This document shows positions 17,628 through 25,410 of a stretch of DNA of 34,154 nt, one piece after another (within the stretch, counting starts at the first letter, position 1; the number at the start of each line of letters is the position of its first letter). Made by a program: the position numbers and the translations under genes. Origin of the DNA: Spirochaetota bacterium (GTDB lineage: Bacteria > Spirochaetota > UBA4802 > UB4802); the NCBI GenBank assembly GCA_029907515.1, contig JARYLT010000020.1, positions 1 through 34,154 on the forward strand, given 5' to 3'. The notes beneath the pieces are model-generated. The model searched no databases. It saw nothing but the letters and a program-made list of their open reading frames with translations, and had not been told where the DNA came from.

Positions 17628-18371
17628 ATGGATGTTGAAAAAACAAAAGTCATTGCCTTTTGTGGAAAGGGTGGAGCAGGCAAAACATCGCTGTGTGCAC
17701 TTACAATCAAATACCTTGCCCAAAGCAAAAAACGAGTGCTTGCCATTGATGCTGATCCAGCGGGAGGCCTTTCGTGGGCGCTTGGATTAAAACCTCACAA
17801 AACTCTTGATGATCTGAGGTTGTCGTTACATGAGGCGGTTGGCACTAAGGCAGTGCAGAGCAGTGATGAACTGTATGCAATGGCAAACTATGAACTACTT
17901 GCAAGCCTTGTGGAGCATGCGGGTTTTGATTTTTTGAGCGTTGGGCGGCCTGAGGCTGAAGGATGTTTTTGCAGTATCAATGCTTTCCTTCGTCACTGCA
18001 TTGGCAAACTTACAGAGCATTATGAGTATGTGTGTATTGATGGTGAGGCAGGGCTTGAGCAGGTAAACCGCCGTGTACTTGAAACAGTGACACATTTAAT
18101 CATTGTCAGCGATACATCAAAACGAAGCATAGAAATTGCACTCAATCTTTTTGAACTGGCCAGGCGGCGTACAAAAACTATGCACTGCGGAGTTATTATA
18201 AATAAAATGGGCGATAGTTCCTGCCAGATAGATCCACTTCCAGTATGGGGCATGTTGCCTGTATCTCGTGCCATTGCAGTATATGACAGTGAAGGAAGAA
18301 GTCTTTTGGAGTTAAGTGACAATGAAGAGTATTACACCATGTTTACAGCGATACTAAAAAAATATTTGTGA
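17628..18371 (+). CDS. CooC/AcsF-type nickel-insertion ATPase
   Basis: A 247-residue MinD/ParA-class P-loop ATPase. Deviant Walker A GKGGAGKTS (13-21), DADP (41-44), and GRPEAEGCFCSIN (106-118), whose Cys113-x-Cys115 corresponds to the CxC metal site at the dimer interface of CooC (carbon monoxide dehydrogenase maturation) and AcsF (acetyl-CoA synthase maturation). DGEAGLEQVNRR (138-149) matches the CooC EAGxEH region. Such proteins insert nickel into CO dehydrogenase or acetyl-CoA synthase with ATP hydrolysis. No CO dehydrogenase is present here; the only visible client is the AcsB-like protein ending 2 bases upstream, with the dehydratase-like proteins as alternatives. It appears to be the last gene of the operon. 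Confidence 0.9.
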   Translation: MDVEKTKVIAFCGKGGAGKTSLCALTIKYLAQSKKRVLAIDADPAGGLSWALGLKPHKTLDDLRLSLHEAVGTKAVQSSDELYAMANYELLASLVEHAGFDFLSVGRPEAEGCFCSINAFLRHCIGKLTEHYEYVCIDGEAGLEQVNRRVLETVTHLIIVSDTSKRSIEIALNLFELARRRTKTMHCGVIINKMGDSSCQIDPLPVWGMLPVSRAIAVYDSEGRSLLELSDNEEYYTMFTAILKKYL

Positions 18372-18701
18372 AGCCAGCTAATCCTTATTTTCCTTACGCA
18401 AACTTCTTACTCTTAATTGAAAGTCGATGCTATGGCCATTAAATCAGGGAAAAAATTTTTGATCATCAGTGGGTATATTTGATGAAAGGTTGTGTTCCAA
18501 ATAGGGAACGCAGAATCCATAACAAAATGAAAAAAAGATATCATTACAATATCAAAATTTTTACAAATATTAAAAACTCATGGCAAGATAAAAAAATGAT
18601 GCATGATGCAGAGAACATGGAATACAAGATTTTTGTATTTTTCTTGAAATAAGAAATATCACGAAGTATACATATAAAGAAGTGCATTATAAGGTATTAC
18701 C
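18372..18701. other. Intergenic region before the hybrid kinase
   Basis: 330 bases, AT-rich. A stem-loop with arms at 18492-18498 and 18505-18511 (one wobble pair) could mark the end of the operon, but no T-run follows. A second hairpin, AATACAA (18621-18627) with TTGTATT (18633-18639), is followed by a short T-run and may be a weak terminator. No gene seen. Confidence 0.5.
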
Positions 18702-21700
18702 ATGAACACACACCATTTTGAAAATTCTTTTGATATTCTTGATTATTTTAATGATGCTGTTTTCATCATTACGTATGATGGAAGCATTGTATATGCCAAT
18801 AAAACTGCGTATGACCGATTAGGATATTCAAAAGAGGAATTGTTACAAAAAAACATCAGGGATATTGATTCGCCTAACTATGCCAGGTTAATCCCTGAAC
18901 GTATTGAACAGTTTAAACAACGTGATTCACTGGTGTTTGAATCTGAGCAAGTTACTAAAGATGGCAGTATTATACCTGTTGAAGTAAGTATTCATTCAAT
19001 ACTGTATAACAGTACTCACTGTATAATCAGTGTGGTGCGAGATATTACCTCGCGAAAACAGGCTGAAAAAGAATTACGTGAAAGTGAAGAAAAATGGCGA
19101 GCTATCACTGAAAACCTTACAGATATTGTGTGGATAGTTAATCTTCAATTTGAAACGATATATATAAATAAAGCGGTGGAAAAATTATTTGGATTTACAG
19201 TAGATGAGTACCTGCAGCGTAAGGTTCAAGAAAAATATCCACCTGAAGTATTGCAGGATATATATAACAAACTTATCGAAGAATTTGAAAATGAAAAAAA
19301 ACCGGGGATTGATAAAAACAGAACCAGGATTGTTGAAATACAGGAATATAAAAAAGATGGAACACTTGCCGATTTAAGCGTTCATGTTAAATTTTTACGA
19401 GATGAAGCGGGCAATCCAAATGCCATAATAGGTATATCACGGGATATAACAGAGCAGAAAAAGAGGCTTAAGGAAATTCAACGCTATAAACTCATTTTTG
19501 AACAATCCATTAATGAGATATATATTTTTGATGCTAAAACGCTTATGTTTACCTATGTCAATCAGGCGTCAATTAACAATTTAGGCTATAGCCTTGAAGA
19601 GTTACAACGTATGACGCCTGTTGATATAAAACCTGAATTTACTCTACAGCAATTTAATGAATTATTGTCACCACTCAGAGAAGGTACTGAAAAAAGTATA
19701 GTTTTTGAAACCGTACATAAACGAAAAGATGGTAGTACGTATGCTGTGGAAGTACATTTACAATTAGTGACGATAGATGGCGAAGAACATTTTGCAGCAA
19801 TAATCCTTGATATATCCGAACGAAAACGTATTGAAAAAAGCCTTGATGAAAGCGAAGAAAAATTCCGTGTACTGGCAAAGTCAACACCCATGGGCATTAT
19901 GTTGTACCAGGATGATAAATGGATATATGCTAATCCTGCCGCTGAAGCGCTTTTAAAATATTCAGAACAAGAATTGTGTTCCATGAACTTCTGGGATGTT
20001 GTCCATCCTGATGATAAAACTTTTATTATAGAAAAAGGAAGGAAAAGACAAAAAGGGAAAGTTGTTGGGTTAGTGACGGAGTGCAGGATTATAGATAAAA
20101 GTGGTGCAATAAAATGGGTGCTGTTACATGGTGCAACAGTCATCTATAAAGGAAAACCCGCAGGGTTAATATCGGTTATGGATGTCACTGATAGAAAAGG
20201 AATGGAGGAAGCTCTTAAAGAAAGTGAAGAAAAATTCCGTATCCTGGCAGAATCAACACCCATGACTATAATGATGTATCAGGATAACAAATGGATTTAT
20301 GCAAATCCTGCAGCAGAAGCACTTTTGGAATATTCAGAACAGGAGTTGTTTTCTATGAACTTCTGGGATGTTGTCCATCCTGATGATAAAGCTATTGTCA
20401 TTGAGCGAGGCAGCAAAAGGCAAAAAGGTGAGGATGCAACAGTAGGATATGAATTCAGAGTAATTAGTAAAAGTGGCATGATAAAATGGGTTTTATTGTA
20501 TGGTGCCACAGTAATGTATAAAGGTAAGCCAGCAGGATTGATATCGGTATTGGATATAACGGAAAGAAAAAAAATTGAAGAGGAAAAAAGGAAATTGCAG
20601 GAACAACTATTACAATCACAGAAGATGGAGTCAATTGGTACGCTCGCTGGTGGTGTAGCGCATGAGTTTAACAATATGCTTAATATCATTTCGGGGCATG
20701 CAGAGCTGGCATTATTAAATATACCTCAAGAAAACGATGCACGTAAAGATATTGAAGAAATAAAAAAAGCAGCGGAAAGGTCCGCAGAGATAACAAAAAA
20801 ATTGCTGAAATTTGCACGAAAGCAAGAAGAAAAATCCTCTATTGTAAATGTCAATTCAGCTATTGATTCAATGATTGGAATGCTTAAGAGGCTTATTGGT
20901 GAAAACATCCAGCTTGTATGGCAGCCTGCAAACAGGGAGCTATCGGTTCAAATTGATGAAGTGAGCATTGATCAGATACTGGTTAATCTGAGTGTTAATG
21001 CACGTGATGCTATTGACAAACAGGGAACCATTACAATAAGCACACATAGTGTATCAATTAAAGATGAAGTTGCATTACAGCACAATGTTTTACCAGGAGA
21101 GTATGCATTAATACAGGTGACTGATAATGGTATTGGCATAGATGAAGAGACACAGAAACTCATCTTTGACCCTTTTTTTACCACAAAAGAAGTTGGCAAA
21201 GGGACCGGGTTGGGATTATCAACGGTGTATGGTATAGTAAAAAACAATGGTGGCTTTATTGAAGTGCAAAGCGAAAAAGGGAAAGGTACAACGTTTAAAA
21301 TCTATTTACCTGTATTCATAGAAAGAAGAAAATTTGCACAATACCATGACAATGCAGTAAATGACCTGTTTCATGGAACTGAAACAATTCTTATTGTTGA
21401 GGATGAAGTTTCAATTCTTAAAATGATTAAAAAGATGTTAGAGATTTTAGGATACACCGTATTGGAAGCAGGTGACCCGTTTGAAGCATTGGAAATTGTG
21501 AAAAATTATATTGGGACAATACATCTTCTCATTACTGATGTTGTTATGCCAAAAATGAATGGTGTTGACCTGGCAAAACTTGTTTCAGCAATATATCCTC
21601 AGATTAAAATATTATATACCTCAGGATATTCTGCTGAAGTGCTGCTGAAACATAATATCAAGACCAGTGATATTAATTATTTAAGTAAGCCTGTTTCATT

Positions 21701-21743
21701 TGCCAGTTTGGCGTCTACTGTGAGAACGATTCTTGATAATTGA
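18702..21743 (+). CDS. Hybrid sensor histidine kinase with five PAS domains and a receiver
   Basis: A 1013-residue soluble signalling protein. Five PAS domains lie at about 8-122, 127-252, 260-377, 382-498 and 506-623. A HisKA region follows with GTLAGGVAHEFNNML (His654 the phosphorylation site), then the HATPase domain: N box NLSVNARDA (Asn766), DNGIGI (808-813), FDPFFTTK, and GKGTGLGLSTVYGIVK. A C-terminal receiver domain (894-1013) has Asp901, phosphoacceptor Asp946 (LITDVVMP) and Lys996. There are no membrane helices, so it senses a cytoplasmic cue such as redox state or a bound small molecule. The fourth and fifth PAS domains are near copies. Output partner unknown. It ends just before the convergent acyl-CoA ligase, with 2 bases between. 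Confidence 0.95.
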   Translation: MNTHHFENSFDILDYFNDAVFIITYDGSIVYANKTAYDRLGYSKEELLQKNIRDIDSPNYARLIPERIEQFKQRDSLVFESEQVTKDGSIIPVEVSIHSILYNSTHCIISVVRDITSRKQAEKELRESEEKWRAITENLTDIVWIVNLQFETIYINKAVEKLFGFTVDEYLQRKVQEKYPPEVLQDIYNKLIEEFENEKKPGIDKNRTRIVEIQEYKKDGTLADLSVHVKFLRDEAGNPNAIIGISRDITEQKKRLKEIQRYKLIFEQSINEIYIFDAKTLMFTYVNQASINNLGYSLEELQRMTPVDIKPEFTLQQFNELLSPLREGTEKSIVFETVHKRKDGSTYAVEVHLQLVTIDGEEHFAAIILDISERKRIEKSLDESEEKFRVLAKSTPMGIMLYQDDKWIYANPAAEALLKYSEQELCSMNFWDVVHPDDKTFIIEKGRKRQKGKVVGLVTECRIIDKSGAIKWVLLHGATVIYKGKPAGLISVMDVTDRKGMEEALKESEEKFRILAESTPMTIMMYQDNKWIYANPAAEALLEYSEQELFSMNFWDVVHPDDKAIVIERGSKRQKGEDATVGYEFRVISKSGMIKWVLLYGATVMYKGKPAGLISVLDITERKKIEEEKRKLQEQLLQSQKMESIGTLAGGVAHEFNNMLNIISGHAELALLNIPQENDARKDIEEIKKAAERSAEITKKLLKFARKQEEKSSIVNVNSAIDSMIGMLKRLIGENIQLVWQPANRELSVQIDEVSIDQILVNLSVNARDAIDKQGTITISTHSVSIKDEVALQHNVLPGEYALIQVTDNGIGIDEETQKLIFDPFFTTKEVGKGTGLGLSTVYGIVKNNGGFIEVQSEKGKGTTFKIYLPVFIERRKFAQYHDNAVNDLFHGTETILIVEDEVSILKMIKKMLEILGYTVLEAGDPFEALEIVKNYIGTIHLLITDVVMPKMNGVDLAKLVSAIYPQIKILYTSGYSAEVLLKHNIKTSDINYLSKPVSFASLASTVRTILDN
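19845..20570 (+). repeat. Tandem duplicated PAS module inside the kinase
   Basis: Coding bases 19845-20195 and 20217-20570 encode near-identical PAS domains with a spacing of about 124 codons. Shared runs include NPAAEALL, NFWDVVHPDDK and YKGKPAGLISV. The DNA is also visibly similar (for example the stretch encoding NFWDVVHPDD), pointing to a fairly recent in-frame duplication. Confidence 0.85.
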
Positions 21744-21745
21744 AA

Positions 21746-23440
21746 TTACATTTCAATAAGCATTTTCTTGATTTCCCGCTTCAATATTTTACCAACACCA
21801 CTGGTGGGTAATTGATCCATAAATACAATAAGCTTTGGCACTTTGTATGGGGCAACATGTTCTTTTAAGTATTGAAGAATTTTTTCCTTTTCCTGTTCAC
21901 TTTTTTCAATACCAGGTTTCAATACAATAGCACAACCCACTCTTTCTGAGCCAGGGCGTTCAGGATCAGGTATACCAACGGAGGCTGCAATCTCAACATC
22001 TGGATGCTGGGCAAGTACCTCATCAAGTTCACGGGTGAATACCTTAAAACCAGATACAATGACCATATCCTTGACCCTGTCAACAATATAGAAATATCCA
22101 TCTTCATCCATCTTTGCCACGTCGCCCGTGTACATCCATCCATCCTTAACCGCTCTGGCTGTTTCATCAGGCTTGTTATAATATCCTTTCATCAATTGAG
22201 GGCCTTTAATTACTATTTCACCAGTTTCGCCTATCTTTGCAAGCTGTCCAGTATCAGGATCAATTAATTTCACATCCGTGTCAGAGATTGGCATACCAAT
22301 GGAGCTTGCTTTTTTTGTTCCATATCGTGGATTACATATCATGACTGGTGACATCTCAGTCATTCCATATAATTCTATAAAATTTCCTTCACCAATAATT
22401 TCTTCTAACGATTTGATATATTCTGCTGGGAAAGGCGCTGCAGCACTCAGGCACCACTTGAGATGGTTTTTCAGGTTAAGCTTTTTAAATGCGGGTTGTT
22501 TTAATAGTTCAAAATAGACAGTTGGTACGTTTACCACGAAAGTGGGTTTATATGTTTTCAAAGCATTTATCAGGAAATGCGCATCCCGGGGATTAGGAAC
22601 ACATATCTGAGTTATTCCTTGAGTCATGGTAAAACCCCCCAGTGCAAGGCCAGCTATGTGAAAAAGTGGAAATGCTGAAAGTGCTATATCTTCTGGTTGT
22701 AAGTCCAACCAGGTTAAAACCTGATGTCTATTTGACATATAGCTTTTCTGAGTGAGTATGGCACCTTTTGCGGGACCTGTGGTACCACCGGTATACATCA
22801 TGAAGATCATATCTTCCCAGTTACGTTTTACCAGTACGGAAGCAGGTGGGGATTGTTTAATAGCATCCATGAAACGTACCACCTCTTTACCTTTTAAAGG
22901 GTTTACAGGTGCAGTTGGTATCTTTTTTAACAATTTACCTAGCACGCGTTTGACACCCGGCAAAAAGTCAGCAATTTCGGTTACTACAACATGAGTAAAC
23001 GGAGTGGAGTTACTGACTTCAGCAATTTTTTCAAATAAAATATCAAGAGTAATAACTACCTTTGTCCTTGAATCATTTAACTGATGTTCCATTTCTGATG
23101 GAGTTAGCAAAGGGCTAAGCCCCGTCGTTACCCCTCCTGCTTTTTGTACTGCAACAACCCCAATATAGTGTGCAGGAATATTAGGTAGATGCAAACCTAC
23201 AACATCATCAGGTTTTAAACCAATTCCCAGTAGATAATTGGCCAGCCTGTTGGATAACTCATCCAGTTGTTTAAAGGTAATGTGAGCACCCATGTAAATG
23301 AGGGCTGTTTTGTCCGGGTATTTTTGAACCATCTCAGAAAATTTTTCAGCAAAGCTTTTTGTTTCATAGGTAAGAGTTGGTGGAACATGCTTGTCGTAAT
23401 GTTTAAGCCATGGCTTCGATGAATATACATCATTATTCAT
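21746..23440 (-). CDS. Acyl-CoA synthetase (AMP-forming, long-chain fatty acid ligase type)
   Basis: 564 residues from the ATG at 23440, chosen because GGAGG (complement of 23446-23450) is 5 bases upstream; the earlier in-frame ATG at 23452 overlaps that site. It converts a carboxylic acid, ATP and CoA to acyl-CoA through an acyl-adenylate. Motifs: MYTGGTTGPAKGAILTQKS (about 215-233, phosphate loop), ELYGMTEMSP (A5), GWMYTGDVAKMDEDGYFYIV and DRVKDMVIVSGFKVF (hinge), and near the C-terminus PTSGVGKILKRE with the adenylation Lys. The overall build is that of FadD-like medium/long-chain ligases. It has its own promoter with palindromes and no close downstream partner on its strand. Substrate chain length unknown. 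Confidence 0.95.
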   Translation of the reverse strand: MNNDVYSSKPWLKHYDKHVPPTLTYETKSFAEKFSEMVQKYPDKTALIYMGAHITFKQLDELSNRLANYLLGIGLKPDDVVGLHLPNIPAHYIGVVAVQKAGGVTTGLSPLLTPSEMEHQLNDSRTKVVITLDILFEKIAEVSNSTPFTHVVVTEIADFLPGVKRVLGKLLKKIPTAPVNPLKGKEVVRFMDAIKQSPPASVLVKRNWEDMIFMMYTGGTTGPAKGAILTQKSYMSNRHQVLTWLDLQPEDIALSAFPLFHIAGLALGGFTMTQGITQICVPNPRDAHFLINALKTYKPTFVVNVPTVYFELLKQPAFKKLNLKNHLKWCLSAAAPFPAEYIKSLEEIIGEGNFIELYGMTEMSPVMICNPRYGTKKASSIGMPISDTDVKLIDPDTGQLAKIGETGEIVIKGPQLMKGYYNKPDETARAVKDGWMYTGDVAKMDEDGYFYIVDRVKDMVIVSGFKVFTRELDEVLAQHPDVEIAASVGIPDPERPGSERVGCAIVLKPGIEKSEQEKEKILQYLKEHVAPYKVPKLIVFMDQLPTSGVGKILKREIKKMLIEM

Positions 23441-23480
23441 GGCAACCTCCATTGTATAATAGTATTTTTATGTGCTACTG

Positions 23481-23510
23481 TATATATAACATAAAATGTT
23501 GATAGTCAAC
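23481..23510 (-). promoter_or_regulatory. Promoter with two overlapping palindromes for the acyl-CoA ligase
   Basis: Minus strand: TTGACT (complement of 23504-23509), 17-base spacer, TATATA (complement of 23481-23486). Two perfect 13-bp palindromes overlap it: AACATAAAATGTT (23488-23500) in the spacer, and GTTGATAGTCAAC (23498-23510) over the -35 box. Such placement fits repressor control. The regulator is unknown; either TetR protein in the window is possible. Confidence 0.6.
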
Positions 23511-23530
23511 TAAAATATAATAATGAAAAA

Positions 23531-24472
23531 TCATCTGACTGCTAATTCTTCAGGGTATGGATCAAGATATTGTTGAGATAGTAAGTATGTATCATTGAAT
23601 CTATGTGCCCAATTCCGTAATAGTTCTATAATAACTATACGGCTTATTTTATGTTCGCGGTATTGATCCAGTAAATGCAGAAAATGTTTTTTTTCATTTG
23701 AATTGAGTTTATCAGAGAAATATCCAAATATGTGTAATATAGTATTAACATGCTGTTTTTGTGAGGGCTTTCTGGTGAAAGCAGTATAAAATACTGTTTT
23801 ATAATCATTCAGCGTTTTTTCAAATGCACCCTTTTTATATCCAGCAACTATTCTTCCTAACTGGCTAAGCTTTCGTTGATTATATGTCATCATAATATAT
23901 TTATTCTCCTGGTGAAATTGTATAAGTTTTTGAATAGACACATTATTTGATAACATTTCTCTGAAACGTGCTAAGGTGAATATCCTGATTAAGAAATTTT
24001 CTCTTATATCTTCATCACGCAGCCTGCCTTCATCTTCAATAGGTAAATATCCAAATTTATTGATTACTTCTGTAGCAAAAAGCCCCTTGCCCTTGCTGTG
24101 AAAAATGCTACCCATGGTGTCTTTATAAATTTTTGTTCCTGATACCCCACACGATGGCGATTTTGCCTTCAATATAAAACCATCAACATCCTGAAGAGTG
24201 GAAAGAAATGATGTTGCAAATTGTTGCATTAGATCCGTTACATCCTTTTGTGTAGCTGGTTGAAAAAGCCTGAATTGATTATTAGCATAATAGACCAGAA
24301 TACGGTTTCGTGGTACACCTAAACCAATTGAAACTTCCGGGCATACATTGAAAGGTTTACAGTATTTCAGAAGTAAACTGACAAAATCATCATTAATTGT
24401 TTGCCCATTATATCTGACATTTTGACCATTAAGGCATGCACTGACACATATAACTGGTTTTGGAAATTGCAC
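23531..24472 (-). CDS. DUF523-DUF1722 fusion protein (YbbK/YbgA type)
   Basis: 313 residues starting at GTG 24472, with GGAGG about 7 bases upstream. The N-terminal DUF523 domain shows its four Cys landmarks: VSACLNGQNVRYNG (Cys9, Cys13 region), NVCPEVSIGLGVPR (Cys44) and KAKSPSCGVSGTK (Cys108), likely a metal or Fe-S site. The C-terminal DUF1722/YbgA domain starts near residue 180 with FHQENKYIMMTYNQRKLSQLGRIVA. This fusion is widespread in bacteria, sometimes beside photolyase genes; its function is not established, though recent family names suggest thiouracil or sulfur chemistry for DUF523, which I cannot verify here. No operon partner on its strand. A palindrome-bearing promoter lies upstream (24500-24527). 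Confidence 0.9.
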   Translation of the reverse strand: MQFPKPVICVSACLNGQNVRYNGQTINDDFVSLLLKYCKPFNVCPEVSIGLGVPRNRILVYYANNQFRLFQPATQKDVTDLMQQFATSFLSTLQDVDGFILKAKSPSCGVSGTKIYKDTMGSIFHSKGKGLFATEVINKFGYLPIEDEGRLRDEDIRENFLIRIFTLARFREMLSNNVSIQKLIQFHQENKYIMMTYNQRKLSQLGRIVAGYKKGAFEKTLNDYKTVFYTAFTRKPSQKQHVNTILHIFGYFSDKLNSNEKKHFLHLLDQYREHKISRIVIIELLRNWAHRFNDTYLLSQQYLDPYPEELAVR

Positions 24473-24499
24473 AAGATTCCTCCATTGAAAAGTGATTTT

Positions 24500-24527
24500 A
24501 ATTTACATGATGTAATATGTTTGTCAA
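24500..24527 (-). promoter_or_regulatory. Promoter and palindrome for the DUF523 gene
   Basis: Minus strand TTGACA (complement of 24522-24527), 16-base spacer, TAAATT (complement of 24500-24505; 4 of 6). The 13-bp palindrome TTACATGATGTAA (24503-24515) overlaps the -10 side, a typical repressor position. Confidence 0.4.
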
Positions 24528-24560
24528 TAAAAAAATTGGTTGACCGTCCATCCAGTTTAA

Positions 24561-25397
24561 CAGGCTCAAAGCCAGGCAGCATCGGTTGAAGAGGTTACAT
24601 CAGCTATTGAAGAAGTCAATGCCAGTATGGATTTGGTAAATCAGCATGTGAAAGATCAAACAATAAGCCTTGAACTTTTGGATTCCATGACAAGTGATTT
24701 TACTGAACTGTTTGGCCAGCTACGGCAAACTATCGATACAGTAGCCCGTAAAATATATGCTACAGCAGAACAATCACGAAATAATGAAAAGACCCTGGAA
24801 GAGCTCAATATAACAATGCAGGAAGTTGGTGTAAAATCTCAGCAAATGAATTCAGTAGCAGATGTTATTGATACCATAGCAGAATAGATTAGCCTGCTGG
24901 CACTTAATGCTTCAATTGAGGCTGCGTGTGTGGGTGAAGCAGGAAGAGGATTTGCTGTGGTTGCGGATGAGATATCAAAATTATCAGATCAAACAGGAGA
25001 AAGCTTAAAGGAAATTTACAATTTAACTAAAGAAACGGAAACTCAAATACAGAAGGGAATAAAAATTGTACAGGAAACAGTGCAGGCAATGAGTGCTGTA
25101 ATCCATAATGTAAATGAAATATCAAACGATATTCAAAACATAAGTAAAAATATGGCAATGCAAATTGAAAATAATAAAACTATAAGTGACAAAACAAAAG
25201 AAACACATCAGCATGCAGATGAAATACATTATTCTGCTTCCGAACAGATGACAGCACTTGGTGAAGTTGCAAAATCTATTGCAATGATTAATGATTATAC
25301 TCAGGATCTGTCAAACGCTGTAGTTAATCTTCTTGAAATTGCAAAAATTGTTGATAACGAGGCACTTCAGTTGAAAGAAAGGACACAGACACTATAG
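24561..25397 (+). pseudogene. 5'-truncated methyl-accepting chemotaxis protein with in-frame amber codon
   Basis: Only the cytoplasmic signalling part of a chemoreceptor survives. The frame opens after a TAA at 24558 with QAQSQAASVEEVTSAIEEVN, typical of the start of the signalling domain, and no sensor, membrane or HAMP part precedes it. At 24885-24887 a TAG stands exactly where the hairpin tip normally has Gln or Lys before [13 protein letters not shown], a single C-to-T change from CAG. Reading continues in the same frame to 25397 through [21 protein letters not shown]. Just past the amber codon, AAR of the motif is AAC, one further C-to-T type change. The remnant ends 13 bases before the stop of the convergent U32 gene. 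Loss of the 5' half, no ribosome site and the stop together argue for a dead gene. Confidence 0.88.
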
Positions 25398-25410
25398 CAT
25401 GTGTTAAGTG

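Noticed and set aside
17628-18371. ParA/MinD partition or division-site ATPase
   Set aside because: The GCFC motif and the EAGLE segment match CooC/AcsF rather than ParA or MinD, and no ParB or MinC/E neighbour exists.
19586-20143. Minus-strand open frame of 185 codons within the kinase gene
   Set aside because: Complement of well-conserved PAS-coding sequence; no ribosome site and a Ser/Cys-rich artefactual composition.
24885-24887. TAG in the receptor remnant as a recoded (read-through) codon
   Set aside because: The gene also lacks its 5' half and a start site, and no other gene in the window needs amber read-through; ordinary decay is simpler.
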